From: Micractinium sp. NFX-FRZ
Lineage: Eukaryota; Chlorophyta; Trebouxiophyceae; Chlorellales; Chlorellaceae
Assembly: GCA_029339195.1 (NCBI GenBank)
Contig: JAPTJF010000194.1
Span: forward strand, 1-64,000
Direction of reading: 5' to 3'
DNA: 64,000 bases
Notes under the pieces: model-generated
The model's input: the letters and a program-made list of their open reading frames with translations, nothing else
Databases searched by the model: none
What the model was told of the DNA's origin: nothing
Shown: positions 44,008 through 55,015 of the stretch, one piece after another
How the letters are laid out: each line of letters starts with the position of its first letter
Position numbering within the stretch: position 1 is the stretch's first letter
Translations under genes and position numbers: made by a program

Positions 44008-44330
44008 TTGTGGGTCGGGTTGGCGTCATGCTGGCTTGAGCAGACACAAGGCAGTGGAATGCGACACACAAGCTGCCAACGCCCAAAAGTTTGCTCTCTG
44101 TTGGCAGTCGTGTAATGTTACAGCAGAAGCACAAAGGTTTGACGTAAATGCACCCTGCACTTCCCCATACGGTGTTCAGGAACAGGAGGTGGTACCAACT
44201 ACACGAATGAAGTGATGGGTTCATGCAGTGGGAGGACTGTGGAACACGAGTTGTGCCGGGTGGGCCAGGCCAATGCCGAGGGCAAAGCTGGTTACGTTGT
44301 ATTGATCTGGCCGTAGGCAGGCTGGCCATG

Positions 44331-44597
44331 TCATTGCGCGCCGGCCTTGGTGCCTAGCCGTGGTGCGACGTGGAGCTGAAGTAGTAGGAAGATGAGGAGG
44401 AGGAGGAGAAAAGGGGGGCCAAACAGCAGGATTTGTCCGCCCGGCCAACTGGTGCCCATGGCGGACTCCACGTTGTACGTGAGCGTGCACATGAATTCGA
44501 GGCTCATGGACCACTCGGCGCCGTTGAGGTCGACCAGCGTCCTCGACATCCTCCTTCCCCTCGTGCATCTGCCAGGCACAAGCGCCCCGCTGGTGCT
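44331..44597 (-). other. Open frame with a strong hydrophobic segment, possible small gene
   Basis: This frame reads LVDLNGAEWSMSLEFMCTL, then ESAMGTSWPGGQ, then a very hydrophobic stretch (LLFGPPFLLLLLIFLLLQL) and a stop at 44331. The composition looks protein-like, but no ATG-initiated start is evident. The frame runs back into the 72-bp tandem repeat. It may be an alternative 3' exon of the minus-strand UBZ gene, a small separate gene, or 3' UTR. Confidence 0.25.
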
Positions 44598-44669
44598 GAG
44601 GTCGACCAGCGTCCTCGACAGCCTCCTCCCCCTCGTGCATCTGCCAGGCACAAGCGCCCCGCTGGTGCT
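44526..44669. repeat. 72-bp direct tandem repeat, two copies
   Basis: Copies at 44526-44597 and 44598-44669 differ at only a few positions. They lie between TrmB and the UBZ gene, just beyond the stop of the latter. Seventy-two is a multiple of three and both copies are open on the minus strand. Confidence 0.9.
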
Positions 44670-44720
44670 GGCAGCTGCCGTCTGCAGAGGTGGCCCGCAG
44701 GGATGCCGCCGCCGCCTTCA

Positions 44721-47072
44721 TCAGCTGTTGTGTGCCAGGCACCCGTCGATGTGCTCATTGAGCTGGTCATTGCTCAGCTCCCCAGCACGCCACTGCCGGC
44801 TGCAGATGGGGCACTCCACTGAGTCCACCCACTCCCCCTGAGCCCCCGCCGGCACCGCTGGTGGAGAGGGCGCCGCCCGCGCAGCATGCCCAGCGTGCTG
44901 CGCTCTGCTGGTGCTGGGCGCGCTGGGTGCGCTGCTGGGCGCGCTGGTGCTGGGTGCGCTGGGTGCGCGCGGGGCCCGCGGGGCCTTGGGCGCTCGCGGT
45001 GCTCTGGGAGCCCTGGGTGCTGCCTTGGGTGCTGCCTGCTGAGGCGCTGCAGCTGCTGCTGCTGGCGGGCGGGCTGCCTCCTCCACCTCTACCTCAGGAG
45101 GCGGCAGTGGCACAGCAACCGACAGTGGTGTTGCAGCGTCCCGCTCAGCAGCCGCTGCAGGCGCCTCAGCCTCCGCCGTTGCCTCAGCTGGTGCCGCCTC
45201 CGCCTGCGCCTCAGCCTCCTCGCTCTCTCCCTCGCCTGCGCCCTCCCCAGCCGGTGCTGCCTCGCCCGCCTTTCGTGCGGTGATGAAGCGGCGCAGGCGA
45301 CGGCGGTACCGCAGAGTGACCAGGCCGTACCGCAGGTGGAAGGCGGGGTCGTGGGCGGGCCCCCAAAAGTGGGCAATCAGGTGGCAGATGGCCAGATACC
45401 AGGCGTGCGCCCGGCGCCGGTGGAAAGCTTCAAGCCCTTTGCAGGCCTGCAGGCCTCCGGTGGCAGGGCCGGCACCATCCCCAGGAGGGCTGTCGGGCAG
45501 GCGGGGCAGGTGGGGGTCACGAGCCGCGTTGAACCAGGGCGTCCCCTCGCCATCCACAAACCCCCAGGCCGCGTCTGCAGGGCATGTGAGGTGAGGGACG
45601 GGGTGAGAGTTGGGATGGTAAGCAAGCTGTCTGAGAGTGCTCGGAGCGGGGCGATGGTTAAGCACAGGCCCCCGGCTCTCCCTCTGCTAGCCACAATTGA
45701 ATCTGATGTGGCTTCAGTGCCTGCCCCCTCCTGTACCCACCCTCACCTCCCTGATCATCTCCCTCCACCGGTGGGGTATCCAAGCCTCACGCCCATCTCT
45801 GACACCCAACGCTCCCCCACCACCATCCCACCTCCCAAACGGCTTGGCCCACCTGACAGGTTGCAGTGCAGCCGCATGCGGATTTCAGAGCTGCCCCTAC
45901 CTCTCTGCACCACCAACCTGCACTTCACGTGCTATCCTCGAGGGTAGGGAGCTCCCAATAGGCACCCCCATCCCACCCGTGCCCACTCGCCTCCTGTCCA
46001 CCCCGCCCATCTCCCAACCCACCCCATTCCTCCACCCACCTGACGGGTCGTAGTACAGCCTCAGCCGCGGCTTGGCTGCCCCCTTCAGGAACACCTGGCG
46101 GCCCAGGCCGCCCAGCAGCCCCGCCAGATCCTCCAGCTCGCCCACCTGGCAGAGGGGGAGGGGCAGAAGAGACAAGGAGGGAATGGGGTAAACAGCTGGA
46201 CTGGATGGGGACCGGGAGTTGGGGCCAACGCGGCAACTATGAAACACGCCGGGCAGAGCAGGCCAATGGATGGGACAGCTGACATCTTCCTTCAACACGC
46301 AACCACCCGCCCGGCCAGGTCAGGCTTGCATAAACCCGCCCCGCCTCGCCCACCACACCATGTCATGCCCAGGAGGAGCGCTCACATGCGAGTGCAGGCC
46401 GGGCGCCAGGTAATCCACCACCGCCACCTCCCGCCCCTCCACCTCCACGCCGTGCATGCTGCGCAGGTTGCGGGGCAGCGGCTTGCAGCAGGCGTAGCCG
46501 CCGTGCCCAGCTGGCACGCCGCTGGAGGCGGCATCGTCGCTCAGCCCCTGCCAGTGTGACTGCATGCCTCCCAAGAACATCACCCAGCCAGCCATGTCGA
46601 TGTCGGCGGGGGAGAGGGCCTCCGTGCCGGCACGCTGGCGCCCCTCCTCCTCCTCCTCACCCTCATCGCTGCTCTCATCACTGCTCTCATCGCTGCTCTC
46701 ATCACTGCTCTCATCGCCGCTCTCGTCACTACTCTCATCACTGCTCTCATCGCTGCTGTCGTCGCTGCCTGCCGTGCTGTCAGATGCATGGACGTGAGCA
46801 AGGGCGCCGTTGCCAGCCTCGGCAGCTGCGCCTCCAGCCAGCCCGTGTCCACTGACGGTAGCTCTTGAATCATTGGCAGCTGCGCTAGCGTCAGCAGCGG
46901 CCCCACCAGGGCTCACTGCTTGCCCTTCTTGCTGGTGCGGCGCTGCTGCCGCGGCTACCGCACTGGCCTGTCCTCGCTTGCCCTGCTCGCCGCCCCCAGC
47001 ATGGCGCAGCTGCTTGAGCAGCTGGTTCGCTGCCAGGGCAGCGCTCAGGCCTGCCAGGCAGACCTGCCACAT
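44721..47072 (-). CDS. Unknown protein with acidic SSDE repeat and C-terminal UBZ-like zinc finger
   Basis: Three exons, 47072-46386, 46145-46040 and 45574-44721, sum to exactly 549 codons (548 residues). The N-terminus MWQVCLAGLSAALAANQLL could be a membrane anchor or cleaved signal. Residues about 100-145 form an acidic array of Ser-Ser-Asp-Glu units. A Trp-rich central region includes WYLAICHLIAHFWGPAHDP and basic YRRRLRRF. Ala/Pro/Arg repeats (PRAPRAPKAPRAPR) follow. The C-terminus VECPICSRQW...NDQLNEHIDGCL fits the C2HC spacing of Rad18-type ubiquitin-binding UBZ fingers. A ubiquitin-reading role is an inference from that motif alone; the central region is unrecognised. Confidence 0.75.
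46655..46760 (-). repeat. TCATCGCTGCTC-type 12-bp coding repeat (SSDE)
   Basis: Tandem 12-base units in exon 1 of the UBZ gene encode the acidic Ser-Ser-Asp-Glu array. It is likely variable in copy number. Confidence 0.85.
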
Positions 47073-48101
47073 GATCCGCTATCTAGAAGGCGCTCGCGAC
47101 TCGCGGTCCTGGGTTTGCTGGGACACAACCACGAACGCAAGCTGTGCGTGCGAGCGTGAAGCAAAGCTGCCGATAACAAGGATGCGTGGGAGCAGCGCGA
47201 CCGCACCCTGGCTGGAAAGTAGGGTGCCTCCTCGTCTACCTGTTGGCGTGCCCTTCAATGTTGCAGTTAGTGTTGTGTACTCTGCTTGCAGTGTCGGCAG
47301 CGAGAGCAGGAGCCACGCTGGCGCTTGCAGCGCTGTTTGCGGCCAGGAACGTGCTGCTTCAGCAGCAAGTGTGCTGGCACTGGCCCCTGCAGCTGGGCGG
47401 TTGCCTGAAGTGGTGCCGTCGCCCCCTCTGGCTCTGTCAGTGTTCCCATGGTCCCCAGTGTCCGTACCACATGGTCTGACACGAGACAACAAGTTTACAG
47501 CGGGCTAGTACGTATGTCACGATGACAGCAATAGGTCGAGGGTCTGGCCAGACTGGCTTCATGAGCATGCTGCCTGCTGACGACCAGCGTGACAGTCACA
47601 GGGGCAAGAGAGCACTGCTGTCCTAGCTGTGCCGCGGCACAGCCTGGTTTCAGCCCTTCGCCTTCAACGCTAGGTTGTGCATCAGATATGCTGCACAACA
47701 TCAGGTCAGCTGTCGGCAGCTGGTGCGTGCCTGCGGCGGTGGTACAGCCGCACCGCTGCCGGCAGCACGCGCAGCACCGCCTGCGCCACCTTTGGGGGGC
47801 TGGGCCAGGGCCCGGCGTCCTTGTGCATGTCCATTGAATAAAGGTCCTCTGCATTAGGGTAGGGTTTAGGGTTTAGGGTAGGGTTTAGGGTCATAAACCC
47901 TAAGAACCTATCGCATGTGTTGGGAAGTGAAGGCAGAGCGTGGGCACGCTGGTCGGCAGATGACGAGTCGAGCTGTGCGGAGCAGGTGGCAACAACAACA
48001 ACAACAGCAACAACCCCCAAGGATGGCCCTGTGGCGCCGCCTGCTTGCAGTGCAGCCTCACAACCCACGCCCTGCCTCGTTCCCTTGCTGGCCGCGGTTC
48101 A
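47073..48101. other. Intergenic region, UBZ promoter to M48 3' end
   Basis: About 1 kb without a convincing gene. It contains telomere-type repeats near 47854-47903 and an ACA/CAA-rich stretch near 47990-48015. Several open frames exist on both strands, but none shows splice structure or recognisable motifs. Confidence 0.5.
47854..47903. repeat. Interstitial TTTAGGG telomere-type repeat with inverted end
   Basis: Four to five units of TTTAGGG or the variant TAGGG run from 47854 to 47890, followed by a short inverted AAACCCTAA at 47895-47903. This is the plant/Chlorella-type telomere unit inside chromosomal sequence. Confidence 0.85.
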
Positions 48102-51100
48102 TCATGCAAACGTGTACTGGGATCTGGGCGCACCGGGCGGGCTGGTTTCCACCAGGCGCCGCAAAGCGGCCGGCACAGCCTCCGCAGCCATTTTGCTGCC
48201 GCCTGCCAGCCGGCGCGCTGCATGGTACCTGGGGTCCAGGCCCAGCCTGCATCAGACGGGGAGCAAATCAGCGTTGGTGTGCGTCAGCTTGCGGTGCTGC
48301 TATTGGCTGCGGTACATAGAAAGAAAGGTACTACCCAGGGGAGGGGCTCAGGGCCAGCAGGGTGCACACTGTAGTACATGCAGATGACGAACTCTGCACA
48401 GGCGCACATATCACGCCCGTGCGTGCGTGCAGATTGGGAGCCAGCTGGGAACGGCTATAAAGGCCGCACTCCCTGCCGCCCATATGGGCACATGCATATG
48501 GGCACATGCATGTGCCCCGCATGGGACAGGGCAGACCGCGCACCCGCCCAGCAGCAGGCACGCCCCGCTCTCCGCTTCGAGCTCGCACAGCATCCTGAAG
48601 CTGTACTCGCCGCCGCCCGCACCGCGTGTGGGGTCGCTCCTGCGGAGGACCAGTAAGGGGGGTGGGGGTGGGGCGGTTGGCAGCGGAAGCCGAGGCTGAT
48701 ACAGGCAACTGTGAACTGAAGCCCTGAAATGCAACTTCTCTTTACTACTTCTCTGCTACTTCTCCCCTGCTGCCCCCCTGCTACTACTTCTCTACTTCCA
48801 CCACCTGTCAAAGCACCGAATTCGGGGTGTCCGCCCACCCCGGCCTTACCCGTAGATGAAGATTGGGTGCACGGGGAAGCGTGCCCAAGCCGCCAGCACG
48901 ACATCCAGCACCCAACCCGCCAGTGCCGCCAGCACACCGCCGCCGCCGGCGGGGTGTGCAATGCCCGGGGCTGCATCGCACGCCAGCGGGCGAAGCAGAC
49001 GCCGTGCCAGCCACAGGCCGGACGCATACACTGCAGCCTCCTTTACCTGAAGAGCGAGGGGAAGCGAAGATGAGGGGAGGAAACCAGCAAAGGGAGGTGT
49101 CAGCGTGCTCAGAAGCAAGCATGTTTGTGTGGTGGTACCTGCCGCGTGCACGTTGGGCACACCACGCCTTCAATCTAATACTGCAGAAGCAGCAGCAGCA
49201 GCAGCAGCATGTGGGCAGCAGCGGCAGCAGTGTGAACCAGCAGCAGCAACCTGAGCGGCAATTATTGCAAACCGTATGGAACTGCAGCAGCGGCTGTTGC
49301 CAAGGACGAAACCAGCATGCGAGCTTGCCTGCAAGACGTCCATTGCGTCGCTGTGCCCCCTCAGCTTCCTTGCTTCCCACTCATCCGCATGCCTGCGCAG
49401 GGCGGTGGCGGGAGACGAGCAGGCCAGGGGCATGCAGTTCAGGTTGATTGCCAAGAACGCATCGTTCTATTGGTCAAGGTCACTCCTCATGTGGTGCCAG
49501 CAGGCCCCAGACAGCTAGCTACACCTTGGCAGCAGCACTGGCAGGGCGGCTTACCGGTTGACGGCGTGCACCACCTCGTGGGCCACTATGCCCCAAGCCT
49601 CGGCCTCCCCCCGCACCCCTTCGTCCATTCGCATTGCCCGCTCGCTGCTTGGAGGCGGGCAGAGAGGGGTCAGCGGGGGGCACACATGCATCCTGCACCG
49701 TAGCGCCCGTGTCGCTTGAGCACGTGCTCCGGAGTCGGTAAAACCGTCAGAGGTAGAATCGGTTGCTGGCATGTAGGGCAGCCCTCCAGCAAGCCAGCCA
49801 GCCAGCCCATTAGCCAGCCAGCCAGCCAGCCAGGCTTACGTAAGTGCAATCACGCCGGGGATGTGGAAGCCGGCAGGAAGCTCCGGTCTCAATGGGTAGA
49901 CGTGCGCTGCCAGCGCGCGCGCCCCGCCCTCTCCAAACAGCGCCTGCACCGCTGCAGCGGCGCTCGACCCTGGGCCGTGCAGCATGCCTGCAATGCCGGC
50001 GGCAGCCTCCAGGGCACGGGCCAGCATGTCGTTGGCTTGCCCGCTCATTGGATGGGTGGGCGCCAAGACCGCTGCCTTGTCCAGCACTGCAGGGGGCGAG
50101 AGCAACAACTAAACGATCAGTTCTGGCTCCAACGTGTAGTCTTCACAACCTCCCGACAGGTGAGAATGTGGCATGTGGTCACCACTTGGGTAAGTGCAGG
50201 GAAGGGTGCGGGATGGGTCAGGACTGGTCAGGCTGAGCAGGGTCGGGTGGTCCTGCTAGTGCGCACGCACAGCCACCGTAGCAGCCCGGTGTGCATAGGG
50301 CTCCCAGACAACAACAGCCCCGCCCCACCAGTCCTGCTGGCTCCGTGGACCCTAAATGTAAGTGATTGATTGCGTGAATGAATGCACGGCGGGGCCCAGC
50401 ACCTTTTGGGTCGGCTTCTGACCGGATGCTCAAGGGCACCCTCCAGCGGCGCCGCCCCGACAGGGGCACCTCCTCCACGGCGGAGCTGCAGGGCGAATAT
50501 TGGGCAGGAGGCAGCCAGGTTCGCACTTTCAAAGTTGGCGGGGGGTAGGGAAGCTAGGTGACAGCCCCCCCGGGGCCCGACCCAACTTTTGGCATGCAGA
50601 GCGCATCACAGACACGCCTGCCGGCAGCTGGCCACGCCGCTAACCACCCACGAGCCTGCTCTGCAAGTGGGTTCCATCACCCCCCCCACACGCACCCGAA
50701 GACGCCACACCAGCGGGAGAGCAGTGCGGCAGCAGCGGCCCGAGCCAGCAGCGGAGCCAGCAGCATGCCCCGTCCGGGGTTGGGGCTTGCCACAGCTTCC
50801 TGCTCAGGCTCCGCCTCCTCCTCCTGCTCCCCCTCGCCCCTGCCCTGCCCGCCCCCCGCAGCCTGCCCCTGCAGCCGCGCCCGCCGCCGGCTGTACCAGC
50901 GGTGCAGGTTGCGGGCCGTGAGCCAGCCCGCCGCCGTGCCCACCACCAGCCTGCCCTGCCAATGGGGCGGCAGCAGCGGCGAGCGCTCTGCACTGCCTGC
51001 TGCCCCTGGCGCTGCTGCCGGCTCGCCAAGCCGCGCCAGTGGCAGCCGTTCTAGCACCCGAGGCAGCAGCCGCTCGCACACAGCGTGGTTGACCAGCCCA

Positions 51101-51145
51101 GCGCACACCTCAAACGCGAGTGCATCCAGGAGTGCACACCCATCC
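48102..51145 (-). CDS. M48-family zinc metallopeptidase (5' exon(s) not resolved)
   Basis: Eight exons fit in phase: 51145-50696, 50485-50403, 50086-49840, 49644-49555, 49392-49329, 49046-48850, 48639-48544 and 48246-48102. The zinc site HEVVH lies in WGIVAHEVVHAVNRHADEWE (exon 49555-49644 and the next). The third ligand glutamate is in RMLCELEAESGACLLLG, followed by GLDPRYHAARRLAGGS, as in OMA1/BepA-type M48 enzymes. Hydrophobic stretches (VLAALAGWVLDVVLAAW and the Ala-rich LLARAAAAALL) suggest membrane association. The first listed exon begins mid-codon (phase 2), so at least one upstream exon with the start codon lies beyond 51145 and was not identified. The intron after 49329 begins with GC. 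Confidence 0.82.
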
Positions 51146-52186
51146 CTGCGGGTGCAGGTAGGACATCATTTAACAATCAGTAATAATCAAATCAATATTC
51201 AATAATACTGAATGCTGCAGTGAGTGGTGGTGGTGGGCCCTTTGAGATGGCTGCACACAGTTGAGGGGAGGCATGGCGCGGAGCCCCGCTTCTTCAGCGG
51301 CAGCTCAGCGCAGCTCAGCTCAGCTGGAGGGCTCAGCTGTGTACTGGGAAGCTCAGCCCAGGAGGTGCTGCAGCGCAATCCCTAGTGACTTATTTCACCT
51401 GAAGAGCGCTTTATAGGGCAAGCCTGGTGGGCCCGCTGGGCCTGGCGGCTCCGAAGCCATAAGGGTTTGGCGGGCGCAAGGCGGGGCTCTGGCGCAAGGC
51501 AGGGCAAGGTGGTGAGGTTAGGGTAGGCGGGTGCCGGGCGGGCGGAATGCGGCGGGGCGGAACCCGACGCCAGCTAACGAGCCGTGATGCGGATCCGGGG
51601 CGAAAGGGTGCGGCGACTCGCTGTGTAGCGAGGTCCGCAGCGTTGCCCTCAACTAGCACTGGGGCCCTCCTCGTGCTGTTGATCACAACCGTGCAGGTAG
51701 ATCTGGCCGGTGACAGGGCGATCATCAGGAAGGGAGCTCGGCAGATGAACCACCACTGCCAGCACAGGCACAGCGTGCAAAGCACGTCCGGCCTGCGCTG
51801 GGCACAGCATTCAGTGTTTGGCCGGGCACGGCATTCAGTGTTTGATGATTACTATGCGACCACGCAGGAATTCTAATTTGCTATAGTCGTTAATGTTCCT
51901 AAGCAGGCCAACAGGATGCGCCGCCTCGATCGTTTGGCGGCACGCGGCATCTGTAAAGCGGCGCCAGTGTTGCAGCGGCAGGCAGGGAAACCCCATCAAT
52001 CCACCTAGTCCCTTTCTCGAGACGAATATGTCAACGACAGGCTGCGTGGCAAGCACGCAAAGCACCAGGACTGAGCACTGGCCGCCCCCCAGCATGCTTG
52101 CCGCGCCGCCTGGCATGCATGCATGGCGCCCGCGACATGCGCGCGCTCAAACGCCCCCCTTGCGCTCTTTAAGATTTAACATCAGT
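51146..52186. other. Head-to-head region between M48 gene and MTR3; holds unresolved M48 5' exon and promoters
   Basis: About 1 kb. The M48 gene needs a start exon here, but I could not choose one between several open minus-strand stretches. Short direct repeats occur near 51800-51840 (GCACAGCATTCAGTGTTTG and a close copy). The right end is the promoter of the exosome subunit. Confidence 0.5.
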
Positions 52187-55015
52187 ATGGCGGGCCGTGA
52201 AGCGCAGTCGGTGCCCTGGTTCTCGGAGGACCGGCCGCAGGCAGTGTTTGCAGACGGCGCGCGGCTGGACGGGCGCTCTTGTGAAGAGTTTCGCAGCGTA
52301 TGTGAGTGCCAACGCACAAGCCGCGCCGCCCACACGCCGGCTGATAGCGGCCTTGCGCCGCCGCCGCTGCCTGCTGCCGCCGCTCGCTTGCTGCTGCACC
52401 GCCCCTCCCTCTCACATGCGCCCCTGCCTGCCTCCGGCCGCAGTCCTGAAGACAGGGGTGATCAGCCAGGCATCAGGCAGCGCATATGCCGAGTTCGGGA
52501 ACACAAAGGTGCCGGGCCTGCTGCGCCTGGCTTCTTTCTGGCTGGTGGGGCGCTTATCTGGGGCAGCGCGAGCACTCTTGAACGCCTGCGCCCGCGCCTG
52601 CATGCCTTGTGGAGACCACCCGCCTGGCGGCTGCTCTCTTGCCACATCTCCCACCCAGAGACAGGGTTCCCCCTTCACCATCCACCCTTGTACCTTGTGC
52701 CGGCCCGCCCTCCCTCCACACCGCAGGTGATGGTGGGCGTGTACGGCCCGCGGCAGAGCGAGCGGCGGCAGGGGTACAGCGAGAAGGGGCGCATCAGCTG
52801 CGACGTCAAGATGGCCACATTTGCCACGCGGCAGCGAGGCATCTTTGGGCAGGTGTGTGTGTGTGTGTGTGTTGCTTGAGGGATGAGGTCAACCAACCAA
52901 CTCTGGGCAGCTGGGGAGCTGGGGTAAAGGGGCTGGACAGGTCTTTGGGCGTGTTTGTGTGTCTGTTTCGCCCAGGGCAGCTGGGGAGCTGGAGGAGAGA
53001 GATGTGGAAAGGTGGACCACAGTGCAGGCTTTTAGAGGAGGGCCTGCACCCAGCCGTTTGGCAGCTGGCCCAGCCTGACTCTGCCCCCGTGCTGCCCTGT
53101 ACCCAATGCTCAGGGGGCCTGCTGACACTGCCGGCACTGCATCATACGCACCGGCGTCACTGAACCGACACTCTCTCATGTGCTGCCTGCCCATCCCTCT
53201 TGCTGCCCACATCCCCCCGAAGATCGCCTTTTGTCCGCCCCTCTCTGCACCGCCCAGGGGGCAACCGCCCACCAAACTGCACGTCCCTATGCAACCTTAC
53301 AGTCCCGACCTCGTGCTCCCTGACTTGCTGCCTTCCTGCCTCCTAATCGACCGTACTTTCACCTCTGTGTCCCGTGACTAGCCGCCCCCTGCCTGCCCCC
53401 CCACGCTCCTCCCACCTCAGTCCCCGGAGGAGCGCGAGCTCTCTGCCCTGCTGTGCACCGCCCTGGAGGCCGCCGCCAACCTGGATTCCTTCCCCAAGGC
53501 CACCGCCGACGTGTTTGTGCTGGTGCTGGAGGCGGGGGGCGGCGAGCTGGGCGTGGCGGCCACGGCGGCGGCGCTGGCGCTGGCGGACGCGGGGGTGGAG
53601 ATGTTCGACCTCGTCTGCGCCTGCAGCGTGGTGAGTGCGCGTTGTGTGATTGATGTGTGTGGAGGTCGCAGGGTGGTGAGTGCAATAAGATGTGTTCACA
53701 GGTGGCAGCCTGGGCGGTGGGTGTAGGGTGGGAGGTGTTCGACCTGGTGTGCGCTTGAAGCGTGGTGAGCGTGGGGGGCACGATGCGTGTGAGGATGTGG
53801 CAGCAATCGGCGGGAGGCGCGGGGGTAGAGATGGCTGATCTCGCCTGCGCCTGCAGCGTGGTGAGCGCAGGTTGCACAGTGTGCACGCGACTCCTGTGCA
53901 GAGCCGGGTGGGTGGATGGGGTGCTGCCGCTGAATGTGTGGCGAGGCGCACTGCACCGCGAGGGACTTTCTTGGCGCCCCTGCCTGATGCCCCCGCAACC
54001 TGCTCCGCCACCTGCTCCGCCGTTTCGCTCCCCCCGCAGAGCCGGGTGGATGGGGCGCTGCTGCTGGACCCCACGGCGGATGAGGCGCACCGAGAGGAGG
54101 CGGGGCTGGTGCTGGCCCTGATGCCCACGTGCAACGAGGTGAGGGGGAGGTGGCGACAGTGCTGGGGCGGGAGGGGGGGCCAGGTAGGCAAGAAGGCGGG
54201 CAGGCCGAGTTGTGCGGTAGCAAGCGGTCAGGTGGATGAGGCGGCCCAGGCAGGCAGGCAGGCAGGGGGGAGGTAGGCAAGCAGGTGCAAGGCAGGCAGG
54301 GTAGAGAGGGCAGGCAGGCAGGAAGGCAGGAAAGTTAAGTTGAAAGGCAGGCAGGAGTGGCGGCTTGGTTTCATGCCATGCAATTTGCCCCAGCTGCCTG
54401 CCCACCTCGTGTCCTCCTACCGTTCCCTGTTTCCCCTGCCCCTCCCTGCCCCTCCTGCCCACCTCCTGCACGTCACCCAGCTAGCTGGTGGGCTGCACCA
54501 GCCCACCTCCTGCCCCTGCCTGCTGCCCCACCGCCTGCACACTTGCCTCTGCCCTCCTGGCCCTCTTGTGCTCCCCTCTCCCGCAGGTCACCTCCTGCCC
54601 CCACCGCCTGTCCCACCGCCTGCCCACCCTGTGTGCCACTGCCCTCCTGGCCCCCCCTTGGGCTCCCTCTCTCCCGCAGGTCACCCAGCGCGCACCAGCT
54701 GTGCCACTTGCCCCCACCTGCTGCCCCACCCTGTGCGCCCCTGCCCCCTTTGGCCCCTCTCCCGCAGGCCCTCAAACCCTAAGGGCTTTACAAACCCAAA
54801 CCCTAAACCCTCTCCCGCAGGTCACACAGCTGGTGAGCCGCGGGCAGTGGAGCAGCTCCCAGCTTCGGGAGGGGCTGGAGCTGGCCATGGGGGGTTGCGC
54901 CCAGCTGGACGCTGCGGCACGGCAGTGCCTGCGGGATGCGGCGGCGGCAGCTGCGGCCAAGCAGGCGGCAGCAGAGGCAGCGGCGGCGGGGCAGCAGCAA
55001 CGGCATGCGGCGTAG
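52187..55015 (+). CDS. Exosome complex subunit, MTR3/RRP41-type RNase PH-fold protein
   Basis: Six exons, 52187-52301, 52444-52508, 52727-52852, 53421-53630, 54040-54138 and 54821-55015, sum to exactly 270 codons (269 residues). The N-terminus RLDGRSCEEFRSVFLKTGV is the conserved start of the RNase PH fold. It is followed by ASGSAYAEFGNTKVMVGVYG, PEERELSALLCTALEAA and ALALADAGVEMFDLVCACSV. The order and length match eukaryotic MTR3 (EXOSC6), a ring subunit of the nuclear/cytoplasmic 3'-5' RNA exosome; RRP41-like paralogues are the alternative. The last 40 residues are Ala/Gln-rich. The exon 1/2 junction splits Phe (T plus TC) after a strong G/TGAGT-type donor. Confidence 0.9.
52853..52873. 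repeat. (GT)n microsatellite at a splice donor
   Basis: About ten GT units start exactly at the donor of MTR3 exon 3, so length changes here directly alter the 5' splice site context. Confidence 0.85.
53600..53875 (+). repeat. Three copies of an exon end with donor in MTR3
   Basis: The end of exon 4 (GTCTGCGCCTGCAGCGTGGT at about 53613) recurs near 53739, with a stop replacing the Cys-Ser codons, and near 53840. Each copy is followed by GAG(T/C)G. Spacing is about 105-125 bases. Confidence 0.85.
54465..54830 (+). repeat. Array of duplicated 3' splice acceptors before the last MTR3 exon
   Basis: CTCTCCCGCAGGTCAC, the acceptor with first codons of exon 6 (54811-54826), is repeated near 54577 and 54669, and as a variant near 54756. 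A looser CACGTCACCCAGCTAGCTGG copy lies near 54470. Several copies keep a pyrimidine tract plus AG, so alternative acceptors are available. CCCTAAA-type units lie between the last two copies (54777-54810). Confidence 0.85.
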
